A stretch of 64,000 nt of DNA, from NCBI GenBank assembly GCA_029962745.1, contig CM057159.1, positions 27,040,010-27,104,009 on the forward strand. Direction: 5' to 3'. Position 1 is the stretch's first letter; the number at the start of each line of letters is the position of its first letter. Shown here one piece after another: positions 48,448 through 58,689 of the stretch. The stretch is from Echinometra lucunter (lineage: Eukaryota; Echinodermata; Echinoidea; Camarodonta; Echinometridae). The notes beneath the pieces were generated by a model. It worked only from the letters and a program-made list of their open reading frames with translations. It did no database searches and was not told where the DNA came from. Position numbers and translations under genes: made by a program.

Positions 48448-51400
48448 AATGACTTTGGTGTCTTTCAATGACGATGATTACTGAATACTAGGAGCTTCAC
48501 GATGTCACAGACATGAAAGCTAAACAATTCACATTATCATAGTAATAGTAGCAGTAGAGGTGGTAGTATATAATAGCCCTACTAGTCGTGTAAACCATAT
48601 GATGATTAAACCATATGAATATCGAGCAAACTAATCATTACAGAAATTCGATAAGACCAGCTGGATATATATCAGGCAAACTTGAAAAAGACGAAATGAC
48701 ATTAAAATCATGAGAATAGATAATAAATGCATAGCATCAGAGGGAATGATTACATTACAAGTATTTGCAGTAGGCTGTTGTTAACTTTTCGCGTTTTGAT
48801 AATCAACAGACATTTCCCAACTGCGAGACGCTGGTCGAAGACGAGCTCCAAGTTAGCTGGATGATCGACGGTACCGACATCGTCATTCAACTCAGCAGCA
48901 CCAACGACGACGGCGAATACGCCGCATTCGGTCTAAGCGGATCAACAACGGGTACGCAGATGGTTGGCGGTGATGTCGTAGTGACTTTCATAGATTCAAT
49001 GGGCGATGCACAGGCTGTTGATTATTACCTACAGAGCCAAGCACAGGTACAAAAAAAAATGTTAAGACCAACACAATCTTGCTGTAATTGCACTCTATCA
49101 CTTTCTTGCACTTACCGATGCAACAAACAATGTACCTATTTAAACCTAACCCAGACATACCATATTAGCTGGAAACCAAATTTACACATCATAGCCTGCA
49201 CTTTTAGTGAAAGAAAGCCCAGAGCAGCTGCCATCGGAGAATATATTGGAGGTAAAATACGAAGAAAAAAAAACTAAACTAAAAAACAAACAAACAAACA
49301 AACAAACAAAATCACACACACACCCGCGCGCACACACACAAAAGCAGCGTTTAAAAAAACACAGCGTTTTGTAAACCATTCCATAGTTTATGCGAGTTTT
49401 TTCATGATATAATATAAGTACGGTATGATAGAATCAGAATATCAGAATTTGGAGGAAAAAAGAAACAAAGCAAATTTGTATGACAATGATATTGCAGCGG
49501 CCTTCTAGCTACTGCAAGGTAAAACGATCAAGAACTCAAGAGAGTTTCGAGAGAGAGCTGAGGCATCAAGTAAGAGACACCTCGCTTTGAGAATATTTCA
49601 TATTAATTTCAATGGCAGAATGATGGTAATATCCAAAGAAAATATGAATAGAGTGCAGAGATCATTAAACAAAATCAAAATCAACAGGTGATCGGAGTAA
49701 TTTCAGCAGGTTCCATGATAAGCAAATTATGAGTAAAGATATACAGGATTGTCACCACGTTTATTGAGGAGTTTGAAATCAAGATTATGATTTTGCGGTA
49801 TGGATATAGTCCGACAAAATTATATCATCTTAACTATACATTATGAGGCCCTCTGTATGTTATTATGAATGAAATTGTTTTCTGAACTTCACAGTGCTCT
49901 CCTCAAAATGGGGACGGAGCCTGTCCCGACACCATTTCGTCATCAACAGACGGTACCAACAACGCGGAACTGGTCGAGTCCTATGTAGAGAACGGAGTAA
50001 CAAACATAGCCTACCGTAGACCCTTAGATGCATCAGGTAAGCAAACTGACTTAGAACAGTGACTGGAGATAAGGATCTTGGAGGAGGGTAAAAGGGAAGA
50101 ATATGTCTCCTTCACTGGCCCCAAAACAGCGGCTATATACTTTTATTTACAATTGTTGTAGGCCTGCTCCTTATTAAAAGGATTCTTGATTCATCTTCAG
50201 TTGAATATAATTAACCAGGATAATTTGGCAAATGATGCCCTCTTACCAGGTTGAAATATGATTTCATACTCGACGAGGCAAGAACATGTACAATGTTTGA
50301 AGGAACATGCAAGCGTACCTTTTTCATTTTAGAATTGAAATTAAATGAGATTTTTGAGAAAATCTTCAATAAAAAAGTAAGGTTTGGAAATTTCGGAGAG
50401 GGGGGGGGGGATGGCTGCCTCTGCTCCCGCTGCGCACGGCCATGATACTCTATTTTCGGGGAGAAACATACTGTGCTCAGTATAGTATTAACGAGAATTA
50501 CGTGAATGTTTAATATATTTGCCATAATTTGCAATTATACGTCATCGTCATTTAATTCTTCCTGCTTCAGACACAAACTATGAAAAGGCTATATCACTAT
50601 ACTGAACAACGATTGGCCTGTATATGGGCCCGAGGACCTATCAGTGCTGATTAAAATGTGATGAATGAGAACTAGGTGAAAAGAGGATATTTCCTATCAT
50701 TTTTAAAGCTATCTTTCATCGACACATTGCTATTCTTGCTTTAGACGCAACCTACGACAAGGCTATCACAACGGATGGTCCTGTCTATGTCATATGGGCT
50801 CGAGGACCTATCAACGCTGACGGACGTGTGGCATACCACAACGCACGACGATCACCAGGTGAGTTCTAATATGGATTTAATTTTGTATTTGTCTTTAATT
50901 TGATTTGACTAAACTAACCCCAAATCTCTTACTGCTATAACGCCCCCCTTGAGGTCAATATTACTCCTAACTTGCGACCTAGTACATTTGATTCCCCCAA
51001 AATGTTACTCTTTCTAAAACGATTCAGTTATCTCTGTATTTTCATTCTCAAGGTACCTCAGTGAATATCGATGCTCTGTCAAAAGAAAAATGGCTGTTTA
51101 CTCTATTTTCACTACATTTTCACTACTTTTTCACTTTATCAAAAAAAGGGTAGGCGTCATCGACATTTTCAACTAATCCATTTCATGACAACGCTAAGAT
51201 TTTCGAAACAACCTACAATAGGGTTTCAATTTTCAATACAAAATTAGATTCCAAATGTTTTTCTTTCATACTTGAATATTCTGTGGCTAACTACAATCAC
51301 TTCTTTCTTTTTCATGCTCCTTTTAACTCACTAACATTGTACACTCTCGTTTTTATAAATTATTACACTTTTAATTATCATAGTTATGTTTTTCTTTCAT

Positions 51401-54400
51401 ACTTGAATACTCTGTGGTTAACTACAATCACTTCTTTCTTTTTCATGCTCCTTTTAACTTACTAACAATGTACACTTTCGTTTTTATGAATGATCACACT
51501 TTTAATTATCATAGTTATAGTTTAATCATAAGCAGTGTCGAAACCAGGGGCGTGTTCACTAGTTGTGCCCGAACCCGTCAGGAATGTTAGGCAAAAACCA
51601 CCAGAACATGTGCGTGTTATCACTCTTGCAGGAAAACCTAGTTGCAACAAACAGTATTCACGTTTTAGTAACAGTAGGGGCCTGCCTAAGTCTTTCTTCC
51701 CGTTCTTCTTTTCTCCGTTTAGGATCTTCAAACCTTCAAATCAATTTCGGTAGCGCTAGCTCCACGTGTGCACCCCTCGACCAGGGTGCTACAGTACCAC
51801 CCGTAATAGACGGCTGGAAGATCCCGGGCATTGAAGCACTTGAAGAAACTACCTTTACCGTGGAGATGGGACTATCCGGTGGACGTAAAGGATATGAAGC
51901 TATCACTGGTAAGAACATATTCAAAACAAAATGCCAGTTTCTTCGAGGTTGACTTTAGTTCAGAAGTATACCACAAAATCGTCTGTGCGTTCAATTTCCC
52001 GCATCGACTGAGCCCATAACTTCAACCCTTAATAAAGCCCGGCGCACACTGTACGATCCGTCTGTGATCCTATTTTGGAAATATTTGTAATAGCATTTGA
52101 TATGAACATTCAAACATGTAAAATCTTCACGATCAAAGTTCCGAATAGTGGTATGAATAATAAAATTGAAATTCCGGGCTATTGCGCACCTCCCTTTAGG
52201 AATAAAATCAAACTCAATTCCGAATTGTAATGACTTTATTTGCAATCGGCTACGATTTGAAGCCGATTTGGCCTTTACTCCTACCACAAGGCTTGCAGTT
52301 AATCAAAATTTCAATTTGGTATTCCTATCATTATTCCGAACTTCAGATAAGATAATTTTACTTCTTTAAACTGTCATACTTAATGCAAAATGCCATTTGT
52401 TCAGAAATCGGGTCGCAGTCGGATCGTATAGTGTGCGGCGGTCCTGAGTAGACATGATACCTATTACCTAACCCTAAACCTTATTTCAAAACCTACCCAA
52501 AAACCTTTAATATTTAGAACCGTAACCCTCTGTACATGTCACCAAAATAAAGATAGGAATATGTTTCGGATCACTGCATGAGTTCACCATCTGTATACCA
52601 AGATAGCTCCACTGGTTAATGGAGAGTCGAGTCTCAGTCATATACAGAACCCGGGAGGGGGGGGGGGGGGTACTCAAATTTGGTTCCGACGGGGGTGTGC
52701 CGCTGAAGCCTCCATATCCCTATCCATTTTAAGGGTCATATTGGTAGAAAAGAATGCAGGAGACACGTGAGTCCATTCTTGGAGATGTCATATATCTGCA
52801 TACTGGGGATCACTGCATTTTGGAATGGAAATTCACGCTCAAAATAGTGCATTTCACTCCAATTACAGTACGTGGTATCTACTCCAAAGCAGTAGATTGA
52901 ATCACTGTTTTGTACCATTAATCAGTCATGTGTTATGTTGTATTTATGGGTGTTTATATGTGCAGGACCCTAAATGATAACAGCGTTTTTATTAAATGAC
53001 AAAGCTACCCTGAGGAATTAGACGAATAAAATGAAATGAATGAAATAAAATAAGATGAATTAGATTAAAATTATAATAGTGAATCAAGTTTACATTTGAT
53101 TTTCCACCAGGGTGGTTATCCACTCGAAGTAGTCCAAATTGATTAATGCAAAGTTACCTCTTTGTTCACCAGGCCGGGTTGGATGGGGTATTGCATGGTT
53201 CATCAATGGCCTGCTTATTCCCGAACTGACCCTCAAACGCAACGTCACCTACACGTTCCTTGTAAGCGGGGGAAACGACTCCGCTGTCAGCGGTAACTAT
53301 CATCCTTTCTACATCACTGATGACGTCAACGGTGGCTACGCACAGCTTTCCGAAGCAGACAGGGAGGTGGGTTGTTCATGCCATATTCTCTGCTATACCA
53401 CGTGGCAAAAGGCGCACTTTAAAAAAAAAAGTTTCATTCACATTGAATCTGTGCAAATGTTACGAATGATACTTCACAAAATTGCAAAAACAAAATAAAA
53501 AAAGAACTTATGGACAAAATATTAGAGCAAGAAAGAACTTTATTCTGCTTTTGCAATCTATTCTAGCAAGTACGATGGAAGAACTTTGTGAAATTATCCA
53601 TTAGCTAGAGTTGGAAGAAGCCAACAAGCTAGAACTAAATAATGAAGAGGTTCTCAGATTTTAGTCTTGCACCGTCATTAATAGTTGTCATATCATTTTT
53701 TTCCCCTCATGATTATTAACAATATTTGTTCTTATTTCCCCTTTTCCAGGGCATAACAATCTACGCAGGACCTGAAGGTAATTACTTTTCATTATGTCTG
53801 TAAGACTTTTCTGCAATTTACTGTAGAGAATTCCCAAGAGAAGGCTCGGTACTCTTCCAATTTCCCCATCTCGAATCTCTGGAGCTATTCTGTTATTGTA
53901 ATATGATTTTTATGCATTTGGCAGATCTAGAGAACTGTTTTATGCCTCCGCTCATGCACTGAAGGTGGTGCCGGAAGCAATATATGTTTTCGGGTTGTCC
54001 GTATGTCCGTCCCTCATTTTCGTTAACGCGATATCTCAGGAACCGTTTTTGGTATAAACTGGTCTAAGAATCACCATAGGGAGACGATCTGATTTGGGGT
54101 ATTAAATCAAAAGTCACAGATCACAAGCCAGTTTATGAAATTTCAGGTGCTAGCCTTGTTAACGCGATATCTCATATGTGAAGTTTCAACTTCAAACTTG
54201 GTGCTAGTACGTCACAATAGGAAGACGATCTGATTAGGGGTACGTAAGTCAAAGGTCAAATGTTATAGAGATGAATATAAATGTAATTAATGGTTTCTTA
54301 TTTTTGTTAGCGCTATTATCTCAACTTTTTGTATGCATTTATTTTCATTTATTTATTCAATTTAATTTCAACACAGATACACTTGCCCTTACCAACGACT

Positions 54401-54914
54401 GTTCTTCTGCATGCAAGTCCTTGCATAATAGGAAAAGACATACAAACTTTACAAAGTATATACAAAAATGAAGCTACATTACAAAGAAATAAGAGGGGAA
54501 AAATGCTCACAAAATCAACTAAATAGCGAAATGCGCAAGCAGAAAGAGTATAAAAACGTAAAGCTATATGATGAAAACGCAATGAGAAAAAAAAAGATCA
54601 AACACCAAATAAAGATTAGTGTGTATGTGTGTGTGTGTGCATACACACACAAACATAATGTGATGTAATAGTCTAAACTGATTTAATCTAATCTAATAGT
54701 AATGTTCAACTCCCGTTACTTTGTTTTCAGAGGGTCCACTCTGCCAGTATATGAGCAGCACAAACCCTGATTCGTATGACACTTTTGCCGAGTTCCAGAA
54801 AACCCTAACCAAGGATTGCGCCCCCGGTGAGCCTGGCAGACTTGAGTGGACCGTGCCTGTTGATGCTCCTGATCTACTTTACTATCAGGTTAGTATGTCC
54901 ATCTGTCTATATGT

Positions 54915-54954
<40 letters not shown>

Positions 54955-55420
54955 ATATCTTTCTTTCTATCTTTCTTTCTTTCTATCTTTCTGTCTATCT
55001 ATCTGTCTGTCTATCTGTCTGTCCATCTATCATGTCTATCTGTCAGTGCCTGTCTTTATCTATATCAATTCATCTATTTATCTGTCTATATATCTGTCAT
55101 ATTATCTATTCATGTATATATGTATTAATTTATGTCTATCCATCTATCTATATCTATATACATATATCTATCCATCTATCCATCTATCCATTGTTCCATC
55201 TATTTATCCGTCTATATCTATCTATATCTATCTATCTATCTATCTATCTACCTACCTATCTGTCTGTCTATCTATTTCTATATTCATATATCTATGTAGA
55301 CAGTATAACAACTTCAAACAGAGAGGGTTATACGCCATGTATATAAATCCAACATTAGTTTTTATTATTCATAATTTTCGGCTCGCCTCGGGCCTTCCTC
55401 ATTGTATACAGTTTTAATTC

Positions 55421-55468
<48 letters not shown>

Positions 55469-55791
55469 GTCTGTCTATCTCTCCATCTTTCCATCTATTT
55501 ACCCGTCTGTATATGTCTATTTCTATCTATCAATCCATCATGATGCTCCTATGACTCTATGGCCCCCTCTTTAGCTACACCCTGCACACTACGCCACTGA
55601 TCTCCCTCTGACTAGAATCATTGATCCTCTATTGATTTCTTTCTGTTGTTTTGTTGCTCTTTTTTTTTTCCTGGCAGTGCTACACACACCGTTTCCTCGG
55701 ATGGAAAATTCACGTAACTGACAGCGCCACCACCGTCTCCCTGTCTGCATTGAACATAGCTCTTTTCTACCTTCTATACCTTATCTTGTAA
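37925..55791 (+). CDS. Knickkopf/Skeletor-like GPI-anchored protein (gene span, 15 coding exons)
   Basis: The exons listed below join with consistent phases into 2001 nt, 666 residues plus stop. Domain order: signal peptide (1-24, ending VLLVCHA), DM13 (about 27-135), DM13 (about 140-256), a Pro/Gly linker, DOMON (about 278-425), a cupredoxin-like region (about 441-640), and a GPI signal whose hydrophobic tail is [14 protein letters not shown]. Insect Knickkopf has the same architecture and similar length; there it acts at the apical surface and in the cuticle to organise chitin and protect it. Skeletor relatives share the DM13-DOMON core. DM13 has a near-invariant Cys proposed to be redox active; here it is WCRRF and WCIAF. 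The cupredoxin-like region keeps His546, Cys630 and His633 of a type-1 copper site, with Trp638 in place of axial Met. Asn526 and Asn537 are in glycosylation sequons. The role in this animal is inferred, not shown. Confidence 0.88.
39383..39468. repeat. (AT)n microsatellite
   Basis: About 43 perfect AT units. Confidence 0.98.
41241..41391. mobile_element. GGACAACTCCCCC short palindromic element
   Basis: It starts AGGACAACTCCCCCGATACG and ends GGGGGAGTTGTCCT. The word ACAACT(C)CCC recurs inside. It looks like a MITE remnant with short inverted ends. Confidence 0.5.
42737..42883 (+). CDS. exon 2: signal peptide end, DM13-1 start
   Basis: It encodes [17 protein letters not shown] and [17 protein letters not shown], ending [11 protein letters not shown] in phase 1. 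GTVY...DDTTLRI..F.YDG is the DM13 N-terminal signature. Confidence 0.9.
42884..44568 (+). other. intron 2
   Basis: A GTGCACCAGGTAGGGTACCG block at about 42994-43014 resembles the donor region of exon 2 (GCACCAGGTAGG). A run of about 14 C lies near 44406. No exon is seen. Confidence 0.6.
44569..44641 (+). CDS. exon 3: DM13-1 middle
   Basis: It encodes [19 protein letters not shown] and PDEEGR, the DM13 motif ending in PDE.G. Phase 1 in, phase 2 out, 73 nt. Confidence 0.88.
44704..44774. repeat. (GAT)n microsatellite in intron 3
   Basis: About 70 bp of GAT/ATG trinucleotides, followed to 45000 by AAG- and GAA-rich simple sequence. Confidence 0.9.
45084..45192 (+). CDS. exon 4: DM13-1 C-part
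   Basis: It encodes [17 protein letters not shown] and [14 protein letters not shown], with the conserved Trp-Cys pair of DM13. It ends in phase 0 before GTATGG. Confidence 0.9.
45832..46003 (+). CDS. exon 5: DM13-1 end and DM13-2 start
   Basis: [12 protein letters not shown] closes the first DM13. [19 protein letters not shown] and [13 protein letters not shown] open the second. It ends in phase 1 at the same motif as exon 2. Confidence 0.9.
46004..47257 (+). other. intron 5 with AAT repeats and a SINE-like copy
   Basis: AAT/GAT microsatellites fill 46020-46600 and 47044-47170; between them lies the second SINE-like copy at 46745-46990. Long Ile and Asn frames here are artefacts. Confidence 0.85.
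46745..46990 (+). mobile_element. SINE-like element, copy 2
   Basis: It shares TTTCTAAGCGCTTA, then ACATACATAGAAATGCAGTG, then GGATATAAAGTTATTATTTA with 3175-3345 and continues AGGTAAGTTTTCAGCCTAGT to GGGGAGTCGCGG. It is flanked on both sides by AAT repeats. Confidence 0.6.
47258..47333 (+). CDS. exon 6: DM13-2 middle
   Basis: It encodes [18 protein letters not shown] and IPDETG, equivalent to exon 3. Phase 1 in, phase 2 out, 76 nt. Confidence 0.9.
47970..48168 (+). CDS. exon 7: DM13-2 C-part and Pro/Gly linker
   Basis: It encodes [17 protein letters not shown] and [18 protein letters not shown], then a Pro/Gly-rich linker ending GGGGPTRL in phase 0. The donor CTG then GTAACT was chosen over an earlier GTGGGG because only it keeps exon 8 in frame. 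Confidence 0.85.
48395..48450. repeat. (GAT)n microsatellite in intron 7
   Basis: About 55 bp of GATGAT units. Confidence 0.95.
48810..49046 (+). CDS. exon 8: DOMON N-half
   Basis: It encodes [17 protein letters not shown], then [20 protein letters not shown], ending [16 protein letters not shown] followed by QM.GGDVVV is the DOMON core. Both ends are in phase 0. Its paralog is at 14661-14908. Confidence 0.92.
49047..49894 (+). other. intron 8
   Basis: It includes AAC/CAAA and CA runs near 49285-49340. No exon is seen. Confidence 0.6.
49895..50036 (+). CDS. exon 9: DOMON middle
   Basis: It encodes [13 protein letters not shown] and [19 protein letters not shown]. It ends in phase 1. The Cys residues probably pair with those near FPNC in exon 8. 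Confidence 0.9.
50335..50443. mobile_element. hAT-like MITE fragment
   Basis: TTTTGAGAAAATCTTCAATA, a G run and the end GCTGCGCACGGCCATG match the right part of the nested element at 26630-26879. The left end was not found. Confidence 0.5.
50571..50660 (+). pseudogene. decayed duplicate of exon 10 in intron 9
   Basis: After CTGCTTCAG comes ACACAAACTATGAAAAGGCT, then GGCCTGTATATGGGC, then CGAGGACCTATCA, aligned with exon 10 (ACGCAACCTACGACAAGGCT, GTCATATGGGCTCGAGGACC). Small deletions and stops break the frame, and no donor remains. It lies 174 bp upstream of the working exon. Confidence 0.75.
50745..50858 (+). CDS. exon 10: DOMON C-end
   Basis: It encodes [20 protein letters not shown] and [21 protein letters not shown] is the last DOMON strand. 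Phase 1 on both sides, so the exon can be duplicated or skipped without a frameshift. Confidence 0.92.
51257..51518. repeat. 131-bp tandem duplication in intron 10
   Basis: The unit from GTTTTTCTTTCATACTTGAA to ATTATCATAGTTAT occurs twice in a row with few changes. Confidence 0.9.
51723..51908 (+). CDS. exon 11: link to the cupredoxin-like region
   Basis: It encodes [19 protein letters not shown] and [20 protein letters not shown]. Phase 1 on both sides. Its first part is shared with the terminal exon of the paralog (16841). Confidence 0.9.
51909..53172 (+). other. intron 11 (1.3 kb) with a MITE
   Basis: It holds the MITE at 52037-52442 and a G run near 52660. The part around 53015-53070, rich in AAATGAAATGAATGAAATAA, resembles a LINE pentamer tail. 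Confidence 0.65.
52037..52442. mobile_element. MITE with GCGCACACT-GTACGATCCG ends
   Basis: The left end CCCGGCGCACACTGTACGAT is mirrored by the right end ATCGTATAGTGTGCGGCGG. Inner inverted pairs include AATTCCGAAT-type segments. It is about 400 bp and non-coding. Confidence 0.8.
53173..53366 (+). CDS. exon 12: cupredoxin-like region, first copper-site His
   Basis: It encodes [20 protein letters not shown], then [13 protein letters not shown], then [25 protein letters not shown] and HPFYITD..GGY are strongly conserved in Skeletor/Knickkopf proteins. His546 is the candidate ligand. It ends in phase 0. Confidence 0.92.
53750..53777 (+). CDS. exon 13: 28-nt microexon
   Basis: It encodes GITIYAGPE and begins and ends at clean splice sites (TTTTCCAG, GAAG then GTAATT). 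Phase 0 in and 1 out fit both neighbours. IYAG is a family motif. Confidence 0.85.
53938..54265. repeat. dispersed repeat with two internal half-units
   Basis: It begins with CCTCCGCTCATGCA and GTCCGTATGTCCGTCC, then GTTAACGCGATATCTCAGGA and GGGAGACGATCTGATTTGGG. The GTTAACGCGATATCTCA and GACGATCTGATT blocks appear twice. Similar CGATATCTCAGGAACC sequences are common dispersed repeats in marine invertebrates. Confidence 0.6.
54340..54700 (-). mobile_element. possible truncated LINE 3' end in intron 13
   Basis: It runs TTTCATTTATTTATTCAATT, then ACTTGCCCTTACCAACGAC, and ends near a GT run and TTTAATCTAATCTAATAG. The pentamer-like tail is the only evidence. Confidence 0.35.
54731..54888 (+). 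CDS. exon 14: cupredoxin-like region
   Basis: It encodes [18 protein letters not shown], then [18 protein letters not shown] and [13 protein letters not shown]....PD..YYQ before CYTH is typical of the family. It ends in phase 0. Confidence 0.92.
54915..55265. repeat. (TCTA)n microsatellite, part 1
   Basis: Imperfect TCTA/TCTG/TTTC tetramers follow the exon 14 donor. Frames rich in Ser, Leu, Ile and Tyr are artefacts. Confidence 0.95.
55418..55530. repeat. (TCTA)n microsatellite, part 2
   Basis: TCTA tetramers resume after a 150-bp unique stretch, ending in TCTG/TCCA variants. Confidence 0.95.
55678..55791 (+). CDS. exon 15: copper-site Cys/His and GPI signal
   Basis: It encodes [15 protein letters not shown] followed by SATT, then a hydrophobic tail ending YLLYLIL and TAA. 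Cys630, His633 and Trp638 have the spacing of Cys, His and Met in plastocyanin. The anchor would attach near Ser645-Ala646. Confidence 0.92.
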   Translation, partial: CYTHRFLGWKIHVTDSATTVSLSALNIALFYLLYLIL

Positions 55792-55960
55792 TCGTTGATA
55801 TGCTATTTCACATCGATGGCGTATCCAGCATAGGGTTGAACTGTTGTAAGTGCCCGGGGGGGGGGGGAATAACGAATATTGGCAAACAACTTGAAGAACT
55901 CTGATGGGTACCTCATGCTTCTATTTCTCTTCAAAGCGTTTAGAAAATTAATTCAAGGAT

Positions 55961-55966
55961 AATAAA
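55961..55966 (+). other. polyadenylation signal AATAAA
   Basis: A canonical AATAAA, 170 bp after the stop codon, giving a short 3' UTR. Another AATAAA at 56461 could serve a longer form. Confidence 0.6.
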
Positions 55967-55991
55967 TGTTTTGGATGGAATAGTTGATTAA

Positions 55992-56773
55992 GTTTATTCC
56001 AGTGTAGATTTTGTTTTCTTTTTCAATGTTACAATATTGTTATATGGTTGACAAAGCACACCAATCGCCACTTTATTTTTGTAACAAGACTATATGATGT
56101 ATTGTAAAATCTAATATCAGTCATGTCTGGGTGTCTGTCATCACGGTCATGTCAAGGATAAAATTATCAGAATATCTTTTCTGCCATAAGTGCTTTTCTT
56201 CAAAGGAATGGATACAACTCTGATATATGTGTTAAATCTTTATATATAACTTGTCTGTCACTTTTCTTAAACTTCTGAGAAGTATTTTTCCTCAAAATCT
56301 ATTTTGTAAACATCTTTAAGTACTGTGAATAGTGACATGTTACATGAGTATTGAGGGTAACGTTCAAAGTTTTAAATGATCTATGATAATGTCATCTCAT
56401 TATCTCTATGTGTTCATGAATGAAAATTATGGGTGGTATGGAGCAACAAATGTAACTTTGAATAAAGAGTACTTCTTGCATTATTTTTCCATCGCACAAA
56501 GTCTGAGAAGTTTTATAAATAAGTATATAGGAGTGACATTAAAAGGCTTGATAGTGTTTTTCAAGATTTAAAAACATTGATTTCTAAAGCTTTTGATTGT
56601 CATTTTATGTAAAGTATATAGGCCAGCTAAAGTAAGAAAATATATTCTGAAATGATTTCTGTATTACTTTTATAGGAGTGCATCTATTTGATGTTATTCT
56701 TGGGCTGTAGGCCTCTGTTGATACCAACTCTTTGTCAAACATTCGTAGAATTGAATCGTCTTATAAATATCTG
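55992..56773. other. 3' flank, no gene seen
   Basis: AT-rich sequence, possibly an extended 3' UTR. Confidence 0.4.
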
Positions 56774-57319
56774 TTAAAGGAAACCAACACCCTCAAGCCA
56801 AGTAGGTTAAATTCAAAGCTAAAACAGAACAAAACTGATCAGCGAAAATGTGATCGAAATCGGACACGAAATAGGAAAGTTATGGCTTTATGAAAACTTC
56901 CATGACAATTTTGACACTACCATAACTATTGATGACAACATTTTATGGACAACTCTCAATATGTTTTGTACACACATAATTAAACATTTCCATTTTGCTT
57001 AAGATTCACATATTTTCTTAAGCCGAACTCAAGATATATTATGTAGGAAATGTTCTCAACATAATAAGGTCAATGAAAACATGTGTTCTTCAAGAAAATA
57101 AAGAATATGCGAAATTCTGTGTACAAAACATATTGAGAGTTGTCCACAAATTATATCACCAATAACTATAATTGTTAGTGGCAAAAAACCAGAAAATTTC
57201 ACATAGGCATAACTTTCTTATTCCGTGTCCGATTTTGTTCATATGATATTTAATCTGTTTTATCCTGTCTTAGATTTGATTTCAAAACTATCTGACTCAA
57301 GGGTGTTGGTTTCCTTTAA
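56774..57319. mobile_element. palindromic MITE, TTAAAGGAAA relative, copy 3
   Basis: The ends TTAAAGGAAACCAACACCC and GGGTGTTGGTTTCCTTTAA are perfect inverted repeats. Inner pairs include CGAAATCGGACACGAAATAG and its complement, and GACAACTCTCAATATGTTTT and its complement. Related in end sequence to 7575 and 17212 but a distinct subfamily. Confidence 0.8.
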
Positions 57320-58689
57320 GTTTAAAGTTTAGAATAGTTAATATAGTCAATTTTTTATCCCTAGAACATAACATATTGCATACTGGAACGGGTTTGTCTC
57401 TGTATTTATCTATGGGAATTATAGAGAATTCAGATAATTCAGATTATTTTAAAGTTTAAAGTTTGTTTTTGCCCTGATCAAATAGAATTTGTCTTTGTGC
57501 ATGTTAAACTGCTTTGTAGTGCATGTCTTGCCACTCGTATTATGGTATTGAGATATTAAAATGATTTCCTTTGAATGTCTCGAATTTTCACATGCGTGTT
57601 TAAAAAAAAAGTATAAAATGACATCCTTTGATGAATATTTTGCAGTATGTTTTCGATGCACATATGATATCAAAAGAAAGCGACATAAAATATCCTTGAT
57701 ATTTCGATACGTACTTATACGAAATTTAGGTCAGTAGCAATGTTGACAGTCAGTAAATTTCACGCGAGTTTACGCGAGTTCAAGCTCGCCCCAGCTGGCC
57801 ACAACTCAGGACTCCAACTCGGCTAAGTGGGAACCTTGCTTAAAACAGTTCCAATATAACTAACCCTACACATTTTCAAGTGTCATAATGACCTTCTATT
57901 AGAAGCTGTTTTGAGAATTCTTTACACTATCTTTTTTTAGTATTTGAATAAAGAAAACGTGACGTCGTTTCGTTTTAAAAAGTCAAGATGTGTTGGGGAT
58001 CATTCTATTTCATCTTTTGATATGCATTCGTATATATTCTTTTTCCAACTATCATGACCATATTTTTTGATTTGCGCCATAGACGATAGCAATAAAGTTG
58101 AATAAAATGTTGAATCAATATTTTGTTACATTGCATACTTTTTTTCCCTTATTCCATAAACTGGCATAATACTTGTATATTATTATGACAATACTGGTAT
58201 GATATCTATAATGGAGAATACGGATGGCACAGGATGGAAGATTTTTATTTGAATATCAAGAACTTCAAGTGAAAAAATAAAATTCAATCAAAATTTGAAT
58301 CAAGTGTCAGCTAGTACCAATTAGGGGGCGCATGCAACTCCCATGTTTTCCAAAATCGACAATTATCCCTCAAATTATGAAAAAAGTGTCCCTTTTGTGT
58401 TAAAATGAGGCCCCTCCTGGGGGGTAGATAAATTGCCATGATCTTGATTATTTCCCCATCTCATATGTCTTTCATAATGATGATTATATAGAGGGTGCAA
58501 CAGACATGCATCGCTTGAGAATTTTGATGGGGGAATGAAGGTGTAAGACCTACATTTGCTAACAAATTTTTAGGTGGTGGTCCCAATTTTTTCGACAATT
58601 ATGCTGCACTTTAAGTTTAATCTACCCCGCCCCCCCCCCAAAAAAAAAAAAACCCTACCCTTTTGGCAGCAGAAGAGTTATTTCGTCAT
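57320..58689. other. intergenic with a CGAGT terminal fragment
   Basis: At 57755-57838, CGCGAGTTTACGCGAGTTCA to ACTCGGCTAAGTGGGAACC is the complement of the element end at 19161. AATAAAGTTGAATAAAATG near 58091 could be a LINE tail. No gene is seen. Confidence 0.5.

Noticed and set aside
54721..55417. Long Ser/Leu/Ile/Tyr frames after exon 14
   Set aside because: Read-through into a TCTA microsatellite in intron 14; the real coding part stops at the donor at 54888.
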